From contig NZ_CBDIIJ010000002.1 of assembly GCF_965279675.1 (NCBI RefSeq), forward strand, positions 2,356,001 through 2,420,000: 64,000 bases of DNA, in the 5' to 3' direction. This stretch comes from Mucisphaera sp965279675. Its GTDB lineage: Bacteria; Planctomycetota; Phycisphaerae; Phycisphaerales; Phycisphaeraceae. Shown here piece by piece: positions 34,278-42,071 of the stretch. Position 1 is the first letter of the stretch. Every line of letters starts with the position of its first letter. The position numbers were made by a program, and so were the translations under genes. The notes under the pieces are model-generated. The model ran no database searches. It was not told the origin of the DNA and saw nothing but the letters and a program-made list of their open reading frames with translations.

Positions 34278-34304
34278 AGCCCCGGCACCAGCCGGGGCTT
34301 TTTT
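34278..34304 (+). terminator. Rho-independent terminator after glutamine synthetase
   Basis: A nine-base stem AGCCCCGGC/GCCGGGGCT with an ACCA loop is followed by a run of T. It begins 28 bases after the stop codon. Confidence 0.92.
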
Positions 34305-34386
34305 GTGCACCCACAGCGAGACGTTCGCACGCCACGATGCCTTCGGGCAAGACACGCCTGGGCACGAATCGCGCTAGAATGGCACC

Positions 34387-35577
34387 ATGGGTAACTCGGA
34401 AACATCCCCGCCAAAAAGCCCTCAGCACGCAGATAAGCAGGCCCCCTCAGACAACCCGAGTTCAACCACAAAGAGAATCCATCGGGAGGCCACCGACGAA
34501 CTCTTCCCGCAGCACTGGAAAAGCGGTTCGCTGAAATACACCGACTTCAAACCGCTGACCGAAGGCGGAACCGCCGAACTCCAGACCTGCCTCGATCGCA
34601 ACCTCAACCGCATCGTCGTCTACAAAACGCTCCATCCGCACCTGGCCAGCTCGGAGATGGAGAATGCCCGATTCCTGCGTGAAGCACGCGTGACCGCACT
34701 CATCTCTCACCCCGGCACTGTCCCCCTCTACGAGATCGGTCGAGACCGAAGCGGCGCGATGTACTTCACCATGAAGAAACTCGAAGGCCGGGACCTCTCC
34801 GCCATCCTCAAGGGAAGATCGGCCAGGTACCGCGAGATGGAAGCCGAGTACCCCCTCTCCCGTCTGATCGACATCATGATCCAGGTCTGCCAGACACTCA
34901 GCTTCGCCCACGCAAGCGGCATCATCCACCGCGACATCAAACCCGCCAACATCCTCGTCGGCCCCTTTGGCGAAGTCACCGTTCTCGACTGGGGGCTCGC
35001 CAAAGTCCAGGGCGAAGAAGTCAAAGACCTCGAAAGCCTTGCCAGCGTCGAGGTGCCCCAGGGCAAAGAAGCCGTCCGCATGGAAATGACACAGCCCGGC
35101 CAACGCTACGGAACGCCGCTCTACATGTCGCCCGAACAGGCCGAAGGCAAGGCCAGCATCGACGAACGAACCGACATCTACAACATGGGCAGTCTCCTCT
35201 TCGAAATCCTCACCCGCGAAAGCCTCGTCTTCGGCAGCAAGATCGACGAAGTACTGGCGATGATCCTCGAACGCCCAACCCCCGAGCCGATCAAAGTCGC
35301 CCCGCGCGAAGACATCCCTAAAGAACTCAATGCCATCTGCATCAAAGCGCTCCAGAAAGACCCGGACGATCGCTACCAGTCCATGAACGACTTCTGCAAC
35401 GACCTTATCGCCTACCGAAACGACGGAAGAGTCTCCGTCTACCGCCACACGCTCCGCGAGAGCATCGCCAAGTTCAACCAGCGACACGTCATCGCCCTCA
35501 CCGCACTCGGCTCCCTCATCGCCGGCGCGCTCCTCTGCTGGCTCTTCCTGAACGTCGCGCAATCCGCCGGGTCCTAG
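34387..35577 (+). CDS. Ser/Thr protein kinase with C-terminal membrane helix
   Basis: The 396-aa Hanks-type kinase has an N-terminal Ser/Pro-rich stretch (1-35), catalytic Lys80 (VVYK), HRDIKPANI with HRD at 181-183, DWG (201-203) in place of DFG, GTPLYMSPEQ and DIYNMGSLLFEIL. A single hydrophobic helix at about 373-391 ends the protein, so the kinase faces the cytosol and is anchored in the inner membrane. There is no periplasmic sensor domain beyond a few residues. The glycine loop (LTEGGTAEL) is short of the usual GxGxxG. It follows glutamine synthetase after a terminator; a link to nitrogen metabolism is only positional. Confidence 0.92.
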   Translation: MGNSETSPPKSPQHADKQAPSDNPSSTTKRIHREATDELFPQHWKSGSLKYTDFKPLTEGGTAELQTCLDRNLNRIVVYKTLHPHLASSEMENARFLREARVTALISHPGTVPLYEIGRDRSGAMYFTMKKLEGRDLSAILKGRSARYREMEAEYPLSRLIDIMIQVCQTLSFAHASGIIHRDIKPANILVGPFGEVTVLDWGLAKVQGEEVKDLESLASVEVPQGKEAVRMEMTQPGQRYGTPLYMSPEQAEGKASIDERTDIYNMGSLLFEILTRESLVFGSKIDEVLAMILERPTPEPIKVAPREDIPKELNAICIKALQKDPDDRYQSMNDFCNDLIAYRNDGRVSVYRHTLRESIAKFNQRHVIALTALGSLIAGALLCWLFLNVAQSAGS

Positions 35578-35759
35578 TCGCCCGCCCACAAAGCACCAGC
35601 GAGAGCCTCCACCGCAGCAGCCGGCACTTGCCTCGAATCTAGGCAACGCTCGAAACCGCCGATGACATTCTTCACGCTGGCCCGAAACACCTAGCGATCT
35701 CGCCGCAACCGGGCTACCGTACGATGAACCTTTGAACACACTTAACGAGCCATTTTTCG

Positions 35760-37157
35760 ATGACTTTGACCCATTCTGGCCCAAAAACAGCCGTTTCTGA
35801 CCCAACCGGAACCCTCACCAGCAGCCAGACCGCCGCCTGGCGCGACCGCTTCACTGCCACCCCCAGCGCACGACTCGCCCAGAACGCCGTCTGCCAGCAG
35901 CCCATCGATGAAATCGCTCTCAACCGCGAAATCCTGACGAGCACCGACTTTACCTTCAGCCACGTCCTCGACGACTGGGCCGTCACCGCACAAAAACAGT
36001 CCGGCCGCTGCTGGCTCTTCGCCGGCCTCAACCTCCTCCGTGTCGGCGCGATGAACAAAATGAACCTCAAACAGTTCGAGTTCAGCCAGAACTACGTCTT
36101 CTTCTGGGACAAGCTCGAACGCGCCAACTATTTCCTCCAGCGGATCATCGAGACCACCGACCGGCCGCTAAGCGACCGACACGTCGCATTCCTGCTCGAC
36201 CGGCCGTTCGACGATGGCGGGCAGTGGAACATGTTCGTCAACGTCGTGAAGAAGCACGGCCTCGTCCCGCAGTCGGCCATGCCGGAGACCCAGAGCTCCG
36301 GATGCACCCCGCGGATGAACGGCAACATCCGCCACAAGCTGCGTGAGGGTGCTCACAAGCTCCGGTCGGCGGCGGAGCAGGCGGCGTCGGCGGAATCGCT
36401 GGAAGAACTCAAGCTGGAGGTGCTCGACGCCGTGTATCGGATGCTGGCGATCCATCTGGGGACGCCGCCGACCGCGTTCGACTGGCAGTGGAACGACAAG
36501 GACCGCAAGTTCCATCGCGACGGCCGGATGACCCCGCAGCAGTTCGCCGAGCGCTACACGGATATCGATCTGGATGATTACGTCTGCCTGGTCAACGATC
36601 CCCGGGCGTCGAGCCCGTACGGCAGGACCTACACCGTTGAGTTTCTCGGGAATGTCGAGGGCGGCGACCCGACGGTTTATCTGAATGTCGAGACGGAGAC
36701 GCTGAAGAAGATCGCGATGGAGACGATCGTCGAGGGCGAGCCGGTCTGGATGGGGTGCGATGTAGGGCCGATGATGCAGCGGCAGCAGGGCGTCTGGGAC
36801 GCGGATCTCTACGACTACGCCGGGGTGTACGGCACCGAGTTCTCGCTGAGCAAGGCCGAGCGTCTGGAGTACCACCAGTCGCTGATGACCCACGCGATGC
36901 TGTTCACGGGCGTCGACATCGTGACCGAGGATGGCGAGGAGCACCCGCGCCGCTGGCGGGTGGAGAACAGCTGGGGCGACGAGCTCGGGCGTAAGGGCTT
37001 CTTCCTGATGAACGACAGCTGGTTCGACCAGTACATGTTCGAGATCGCGGCCCCCAAAAGGCACCTGACCAAAGAACTCCAGCAGGCCCTCGACACCAAG
37101 CCAACCGTTCTCCCGCCCTGGGACCCGATGGGCTCCCTGGCGGGCGGTCGGGTTTGA
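35760..37157 (+). CDS. pepC: Aminopeptidase C / bleomycin hydrolase family
   Basis: The 465-aa papain-fold cysteine peptidase has the complete triad: Cys84 in QKQSGRCWLFA, His378 in THAM and Asn403 in ENSWG. These cytosolic hexameric enzymes remove N-terminal residues from peptides. Length fits the family (about 440-460 aa). The codon use changes inside the gene. The first roughly 150 codons end mostly in C, and from about 36250 they end mostly in G, with a short C-rich stretch again at the 3' end. This coincides with the switch in plus-strand composition of the whole window. Confidence 0.95.
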   Translation: MTLTHSGPKTAVSDPTGTLTSSQTAAWRDRFTATPSARLAQNAVCQQPIDEIALNREILTSTDFTFSHVLDDWAVTAQKQSGRCWLFAGLNLLRVGAMNKMNLKQFEFSQNYVFFWDKLERANYFLQRIIETTDRPLSDRHVAFLLDRPFDDGGQWNMFVNVVKKHGLVPQSAMPETQSSGCTPRMNGNIRHKLREGAHKLRSAAEQAASAESLEELKLEVLDAVYRMLAIHLGTPPTAFDWQWNDKDRKFHRDGRMTPQQFAERYTDIDLDDYVCLVNDPRASSPYGRTYTVEFLGNVEGGDPTVYLNVETETLKKIAMETIVEGEPVWMGCDVGPMMQRQQGVWDADLYDYAGVYGTEFSLSKAERLEYHQSLMTHAMLFTGVDIVTEDGEEHPRRWRVENSWGDELGRKGFFLMNDSWFDQYMFEIAAPKRHLTKELQQALDTKPTVLPPWDPMGSLAGGRV

Positions 37158-37173
37158 TTTCGATAGCCGTTTG

Positions 37174-37650
37174 CTATGGCTGTTGCTTGCGTGTGCACAT
37201 GCCTAGCAGGGGGATGCCCAGCAGCAGAAGGGTGGTAGGCTCGGGGATGTAGAGAGCGAAGGAGACGGTGTCGGTGTCGAAGACCTCGAAGGATCCGAGG
37301 AAGCCGCCGACGGTTGTGCTATCGATCGAGACGGTGTAATCGGCCTGAGAGAGGCCGACAAACTCGTACAGACCGGTGTCGTTGTTGAGGCTGTCGACGA
37401 TGTTGCCGCCGCCGTCGATCAGGTTGACGATGACGTCCGTGGGCGGGACGTTGGTACCAAGTGCGATGGCGACGACACAATCATCCTTGCAGGTGGAACC
37501 CTGGCCGAGTGACCAGTCAGCGCAGCAGGGCACATCGGTAAAGGTGTGACAGACGCCGTTGGACTGGGTGATCTTGACCGTGGCGGCTGTAACGCCGGCA
37601 GGCAGCAGACCTGACAATGTCAAAGCCGTAACGAGCATCATCGTGCGCAT
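37174..37650 (-). CDS. Small cysteine-rich PEP-CTERM protein
   Basis: From the ATG at 37650 (AGGAG site upstream) the product has 158 aa. A signal peptide (MMLVTALTLSGLLPAGVTA) is followed by a segment with six cysteines within about 30 residues (VCHTF, PCCAD, STCKDDC). A beta-rich region and a C-terminal IPEPTTLLLLGIPLLGMCTRK follow, which is a PEP-CTERM sorting tail: PEP motif, hydrophobic helix, basic end. Such proteins are exported and processed by an exosortase for surface anchoring. No exosortase gene is in the window. It is convergent with pepC. The function of the cysteine segment is unknown. Confidence 0.82.
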   Translation of the reverse strand: MRTMMLVTALTLSGLLPAGVTAATVKITQSNGVCHTFTDVPCCADWSLGQGSTCKDDCVVAIALGTNVPPTDVIVNLIDGGGNIVDSLNNDTGLYEFVGLSQADYTVSIDSTTVGGFLGSFEVFDTDTVSFALYIPEPTTLLLLGIPLLGMCTRKQQP

Positions 37651-37869
37651 GATCTTCTCCTGGTTAGGGTGACACACTGTGAAATGCGTGAGACGATTCA
37701 GAGACAGCCACGAGCGTGATCCGACTCGATCACTCCCTGAAGTTAGTCAAAAGCTAAGGCTGCACAAGGGTTTTGGCGAAGACCCTAATGCGGGAATGCC
37801 CTATCGAACGCCTGCGTCATTGCTTGGCTACAGGTCAGCGGATGCTCTCTAGCAGTGGGAGTACGGGAC
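37651..37869. other. Intergenic region with an AGGGTTTT hairpin element
   Basis: The 219-bp gap lies upstream of the small PEP-CTERM gene and downstream of the 1029-aa gene. It contains AGGGTTTT (37767-37774) and ACCCTA (37782-37787), able to form a short hairpin. No DnaA box of the TTATCCACA type and no small gene was seen, although the change in strand composition lies nearby. Confidence 0.4.
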
Positions 37870-40800
37870 TCAGCCGCGGCGTATGGTGGCTAAGCCCAGC
37901 AGCGCGAGCAGGGCGGAGGGTTCTGGGATGGGGTTGGGGGCTGACTGGCCGAAGTTGCTGGCGAGGAGGCTGAGGTCGATGAGGTCGACGGTGTTGTCGG
38001 CGGAGAAGTCGCCTGTTCCCCAGGTGCCGGTTGTGTTGAAGCTCGAGGCGAGCAGGCTCAGATCGATGAGATCGACGGTGCGGTCGAGATTGGCGTCGCC
38101 AAGGACGGTGCCGTAGAGGTTTTCGATCCAGACTCGTGTGTCGTCGGCATCGATGGTGCCGCTTGCGTCGAGGTCGAAGGTGGTGTTCGTGGTTCCGAGC
38201 GCTGCGTAGAGGAGGTCGAGGTCGGCGATGTCGAGGGTTCCCGAGTTATCGAAGTCGCCTGGGATGGGTGCGTTGATGTCTGTGATGAGGAGTACGAGTT
38301 GGGTCTGGCTGTCGATGGTCTCGGTGAGGATGTCGTAGCGGAGGTTGGTTGGGAATGTGTCTGAGTGCGTGAGCGTTTCGGCTCCAGTGATGGTGCTGGC
38401 CTGTAGGAAGGCGAATCGGTCGCCGAGTTGTGGTTCGAAGTTATCGATCAGGTGGAATTCGAATGTGCTTCCCGTGAAGTGCACACCTGCATCGAAGTGC
38501 AGTTGATCGAATTGATCCGTCTGGGTGCCGGCGAGTTCGATCTCGATTGTGAAGTTGTTGAGTGTGGCTGGCTTGAGGAATCGCTGGATGCCGGGTGAAT
38601 AGCCCGGGCGGAGTGTGCCTTCGAGGCCGTAGAGGGTGGCGTCGATATCGATATCGCCTTCGATGGTGCCGCCAATCATCTCGATTTCGGGAGCGGTGAG
38701 TTGATAGGGCTGGGGTGTGATGTTGTTTTGGAGGGCGCTTAGGGTGCCGTTGTTGTAGATGGTGAGTTTCTGGTTGAGTGATCTGTCGCGATCGACCTGC
38801 CAGGCTGCTTCCTGGGCTTCTTCGGCAAGGGCGTCTCCGAGTTCCTGAAGTTTTTCTACGCCTCCGCCTCGGTAGGTACCGAAGGAGATGCCGATGATGT
38901 CTTCCGGGAAGAAGAGTTGTGCGCCTTCGGCGATTTCCCAGTTGCCGCTGAGGATGACGCCGTTGGCGAAGGTGAGAGGGTCCGGGTTGGTGATGGAGAG
39001 GGTGCCGGCTTCGACGACGACGCGGCCAGTGTTCTCAAATTCCAGGTTGATGACGGAACCGGATGGTCCGGAGCGGGTGAGGGTGCCGTCGTTGCTGAAG
39101 GATGACCCGATTCCGCCGGATGCTGCGGTGATGTTGGTTGCTCCGGTGATCTTCCATGTCGCGTCTGAGTCGACGATGATGTCGGATCGATTGGTGTTTG
39201 TGAAGATGTTGGCTCCTTGTTCAACCTCGGCCTCGTTGAAGAGTCTCCCTGAGAGATTGTTGGTTCTTCCGGGTTCGATCGTGAGCAGCCCTCTGTTGTA
39301 GAAGGTGCTGTCCCTGGCGATCGTGATGTTCCCGCCAGCCCAGGCCATGTTCTGGTTGTTGAACATGTCGCCATCGGAGATGTCCAGAAAGCCTCTTGTG
39401 AAGCGGAATGCGCCTGTGCTGCCTGATGCGGACCCTACGTTGAGGGTCAGTTGGGTAAATGATGTGAAACTGGCTGACGTTCCATTCGTACCGAGTGCGA
39501 CACTGCCCTGGCCCTCGAAGATGGTTTCTGACTGCCCCAACAGGTTTGAGTAGCTGCCGCTTCTCATCTGCAGCAGGGCGGACTGCGAGGCTTCGAATGT
39601 GCCGGCCAGTGTGCCGCTTTCGGTCAGTCGTAGCTCGCCTGCCTCGACTGTTGTCGTGCCACCAGCTCTCTGGCTGTAATTGCTGATCGTGAAGGCGGAT
39701 GCAGGACCGGCACCGTCTCTGATGAGCGTGCCATCATTGGTTACGCGATCGATTCTGCCATCCCCGAAGGCTTCGATCGTGCCCTGGTTTTCGAAGATAC
39801 CGCCAAATGGCATAACCACGGCAGCTGTTCCGCGGATATTCATGGTGCCGGTGTTAATCAGGTGTGCTTCGACTCGGAGTGTGCGAGAGACTTCGAAGGT
39901 TCCCTCATTTAGAACGACGCCGTTGCCCTCAATGTCCGTGCCAAAGGATGGCGTCGACATAAAACCGCGGTTGGTGATCCTTGGATCACTTCCGGTCCCG
40001 GAGAGTCTAACGCGACGTGGCTGGAAGCCGACTTGTGTGGGATCGAAGGCATCACCTGTGAGATCGACGGTCAGCTGCCCCGCGAAGCCGACTTCGGTTG
40101 ACTGCATGAAGAAGTTGCCATCGCCAGAGACTGATACGTTTCCCATGACTTGATGATTGGAGCTGGTGAATGTGCGCCATGAGAGGTCTGTGTCCTCATC
40201 GACGAGAAAAGTGCCCGATCGGAACTTGGCCAGTCCTGAGATTTCGAGTTGCCCGCGGTCGATGTTGACGGTTCCGCTGGTCAATTCGAACCTTCCGCCG
40301 ATGGTCGTGGCGGTGGTTGAGCTGCCGGTGTCGACGTTGAGCATGCCCCCGTTGAGCTCGAAGCGGTTGGTGAGCGACGTGCCACCGTTGATGGTTCCAG
40401 CGCCAAGGTTGGCGGTTACGTTGTTGACGAAGTCTTCGACGGAACGTTCGCCGGGTGCGAAGTTGACGGTCTCGTTGTTGATAAATCTGGCTGTGATTGG
40501 CGCGACGACGGTGAACGTCCCCTGATTGGCGTAGCTTCCGGTGCCTCGGAGGAAGACGCCGTTGTTGGTATTGGTGCCCGTGAAGTTGACTCTGCTGGTG
40601 GTGAAGATCTCACCGGCGCTGCCCTGGGTGAGGCCTTCAATCGAGGAGGTGTCTGCGAGGAGGAGGCTGCCGCTGATCTGGAGATCGGCGGCCTGGATCG
40701 TGGCCTTGACGAGGTTGAACGTGTTGATGAGGCGTGTGGTGCCGACGTTGGCGATGATGACTGAATCGCCTGAGCCTGGGATCTCGTCGGTGTCCCAGTT

Positions 40801-40959
40801 TGTCAGGGTGCCGAAAAGCCCATCGCACTGTGAGCTCCATAGCGGTGAGTTGTTGCTCATCGCGCAGTCGCCATCCCAGACGTGTGTGGTTGCGTTCAGG
40901 CAGGAGATGAGGGTGAGGCTTGTGACGAGGGCTGTTGCGGTTTGCCTATGTTGTCTCAT
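37870..40959 (-). CDS. 1029-aa surface protein with dockerin-like repeats and PEP-CTERM anchor
   Basis: A signal peptide (about 1-24) is followed by a G0LTNWD-like opening (LFGTLTNWDTDEIPGSGDSVII) that is common in planctomycete autotransporter-like and PEP-CTERM proteins. About 700 residues of Asn/Gly/Thr-rich beta repeats follow (FENQGTI, LINTGTMNI and FNEAEVEQ-type units), probably a right-handed beta helix. The last roughly 125 residues have four EF-hand-like calcium loops (GDFDNSGTLDIADLD, LDASGTIDADD, GDANLDRTVDLIDLS and DFSADNTVDLIDLS), then IPEPSALLALLGLATIRRG, the PEP-CTERM tail. It is expected to be exported and anchored at the surface. No enzymatic motif was recognised. Confidence 0.85.
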   Translation of the reverse strand: MRQHRQTATALVTSLTLISCLNATTHVWDGDCAMSNNSPLWSSQCDGLFGTLTNWDTDEIPGSGDSVIIANVGTTRLINTFNLVKATIQAADLQISGSLLLADTSSIEGLTQGSAGEIFTTSRVNFTGTNTNNGVFLRGTGSYANQGTFTVVAPITARFINNETVNFAPGERSVEDFVNNVTANLGAGTINGGTSLTNRFELNGGMLNVDTGSSTTATTIGGRFELTSGTVNIDRGQLEISGLAKFRSGTFLVDEDTDLSWRTFTSSNHQVMGNVSVSGDGNFFMQSTEVGFAGQLTVDLTGDAFDPTQVGFQPRRVRLSGTGSDPRITNRGFMSTPSFGTDIEGNGVVLNEGTFEVSRTLRVEAHLINTGTMNIRGTAAVVMPFGGIFENQGTIEAFGDGRIDRVTNDGTLIRDGAGPASAFTISNYSQRAGGTTTVEAGELRLTESGTLAGTFEASQSALLQMRSGSYSNLLGQSETIFEGQGSVALGTNGTSASFTSFTQLTLNVGSASGSTGAFRFTRGFLDISDGDMFNNQNMAWAGGNITIARDSTFYNRGLLTIEPGRTNNLSGRLFNEAEVEQGANIFTNTNRSDIIVDSDATWKITGATNITAASGGIGSSFSNDGTLTRSGPSGSVINLEFENTGRVVVEAGTLSITNPDPLTFANGVILSGNWEIAEGAQLFFPEDIIGISFGTYRGGGVEKLQELGDALAEEAQEAAWQVDRDRSLNQKLTIYNNGTLSALQNNITPQPYQLTAPEIEMIGGTIEGDIDIDATLYGLEGTLRPGYSPGIQRFLKPATLNNFTIEIELAGTQTDQFDQLHFDAGVHFTGSTFEFHLIDNFEPQLGDRFAFLQASTITGAETLTHSDTFPTNLRYDILTETIDSQTQLVLLITDINAPIPGDFDNSGTLDIADLDLLYAALGTTNTTFDLDASGTIDADDTRVWIENLYGTVLGDANLDRTVDLIDLSLLASSFNTTGTWGTGDFSADNTVDLIDLSLLASNFGQSAPNPIPEPSALLALLGLATIRRG

Positions 40960-41028
40960 TTAGCGACTCCCACGTACAGCCCAATATCTTTTGAACTTAT
41001 CACAGGCTGGGCTCGGAGCCAGAAAAAT

Positions 41029-41036
41029 AGGGTTTA
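41029..41036 (-). promoter_or_regulatory. AAACCCTA-type element upstream of the 1029-aa gene
   Basis: On the minus strand the sequence reads TAAACCCT followed by a T-rich run, about 70 bp before the ATG at 40959. Related elements lie upstream of other PEP-CTERM genes and of cysQ. A promoter role is a guess. Confidence 0.3.
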
Positions 41037-41044
41037 TCTCAGTT

Positions 41045-41800
41045 TTAAGACTTCTTGACGTGCTGAGCGATGTGGGTGGCGACGTCGTGGACGGGGGCGA
41101 CCCAGAGGTCGGGCTGGAGGGTGGTGAGGTGGTTGAGGAGTTTTTCGTGTTCGTGGGCGTCGATGTGGAGGGGGTGTGCGTCGGGGCCGACGCCATGGAT
41201 GCAGTAGATGATCCAGCCGGACTGCTGGAGGGTCTGGTCGATTTCGGGTTTGAGGTCTTCGAGGGTTCGGCTGTCGGCGCGGAAGCAGCCGAGGTTGTGG
41301 AGGTCGGCGGTGGTGGGGTCGATGATCTTTTGGGTGAGGTCGCCTCGCGCTGAGGAGCAGAGCTTTTTGACGACGGGTTCGATGGAGATCTCTTCGCCGG
41401 GCTGGCCGACGGTGGTGTTGTGGCAGGTGTTGCCGTAGGAGCGGTGGTCGCGGCCGTCGATGAGTTTGAGGACGGCGTTGGCGATGCGGATTTCTTCGTC
41501 GAAGCGTTTGAGTGAGAAGTGTTTGAGGTCGCGGGTGATGTCTAGCCATTCGGCGTTGGTGAGTTCGTCGCTTCGTCGGCAGGGGTGGAGGACGGTGTGG
41601 TTGCCGAGTTCGTGTCCGGCGTGTGCGAGGGATCGCCAGGCATCGGGGTTGACGATGAGGTCGGAGTCGGTGTTGGCGTAGAAGGTGGCGTGGAAGCCGC
41701 GGGCGGCGAGTTCGGGTCCGACGTGCTGGTTGTGGGCGGGGACGCCATCGTCGTAGGTGAGGGAGATGGCGGCGCGGCGGTTGTTGGGGAAGGGGGGCAT
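41045..41800 (-). CDS. Polysaccharide deacetylase family protein
   Basis: The 251-aa protein has the NodB homology fold: AAISLTYDDGVPAHN carries the two aspartates of motif 1, GHELGNHTVLHPC holds the HxxxH zinc ligands, and IIYCIHGVG lies toward the end. Enzymes of this fold remove acetyl groups from chitin, peptidoglycan or other acetylated sugars, and some act on other amide bonds. There is no signal peptide, so it may be cytosolic. It lies downstream of two tRNA-Thr genes on the same strand. Confidence 0.87.
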   Translation of the reverse strand: MPPFPNNRRAAISLTYDDGVPAHNQHVGPELAARGFHATFYANTDSDLIVNPDAWRSLAHAGHELGNHTVLHPCRRSDELTNAEWLDITRDLKHFSLKRFDEEIRIANAVLKLIDGRDHRSYGNTCHNTTVGQPGEEISIEPVVKKLCSSARGDLTQKIIDPTTADLHNLGCFRADSRTLEDLKPEIDQTLQQSGWIIYCIHGVGPDAHPLHIDAHEHEKLLNHLTTLQPDLWVAPVHDVATHIAQHVKKS

Positions 41801-41837
41801 GGCCGGTTTGTGGTTGGGAAGATGGCGATTGGCTGAA

Positions 41838-41910
41838 AGCCACCAGTCGGACTCGAACCGACGACCTGCGGTTTACAAAACCGCTGCTCTACCAACTGAG
41901 CTATGGTGGC
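41838..41910 (-). tRNA. tRNA-Thr (anticodon TGT)
   Basis: On the minus strand a 73-base cloverleaf forms. The acceptor is GCCACCA/TGGTGGC with discriminator T, the D-arm GCTC/GAGC, the anticodon stem GCGGT/ACCGC with loop TTTGTAA (TGT at 34-36), and the T-arm GTCGG-TTCGAGT-CCGAC. CCA is not encoded. Confidence 0.95.
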
Positions 41911-41926
41911 GCGGGTCGGGAAAGGA

Positions 41927-41999
41927 AGCCATCGACTGGACTCGAACCAGCGACCTGAGCTTTACGAAAGCTCTGCTCTACCAACTGAGCTACGATGGC
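41927..41999 (-). tRNA. tRNA-Thr (anticodon CGT)
   Basis: On the minus strand the acceptor is GCCATCG/CGATGGC with discriminator T. The anticodon loop is TTCGTAA with CGT at 34-36, and the D- and T-arms pair fully. It lies 16 bases upstream of tRNA-Thr(TGT), so the two are probably one transcript. Confidence 0.95.
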
Positions 42000-42071
42000 G
42001 GCGCTTCTTAGAAGCGGTGGACTGGAGAGTTTAGCGTGTCGGGGGCGGGGCTCAAAGTGGGGTTGGCGGGC

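Noticed and set aside
35578..37869. Replication origin with DnaA boxes in the gaps next to pepC
   Set aside because: No TTATCCACA-like sequence was found by eye at 35578-35759 or 37651-37869, so an origin is not annotated despite the composition switch.
41838..41999. The tRNA-Thr pair as an attachment site of an integrated element
   Set aside because: No integrase, no direct repeat of the tRNA 3' end, and ordinary chromosomal genes on both sides.
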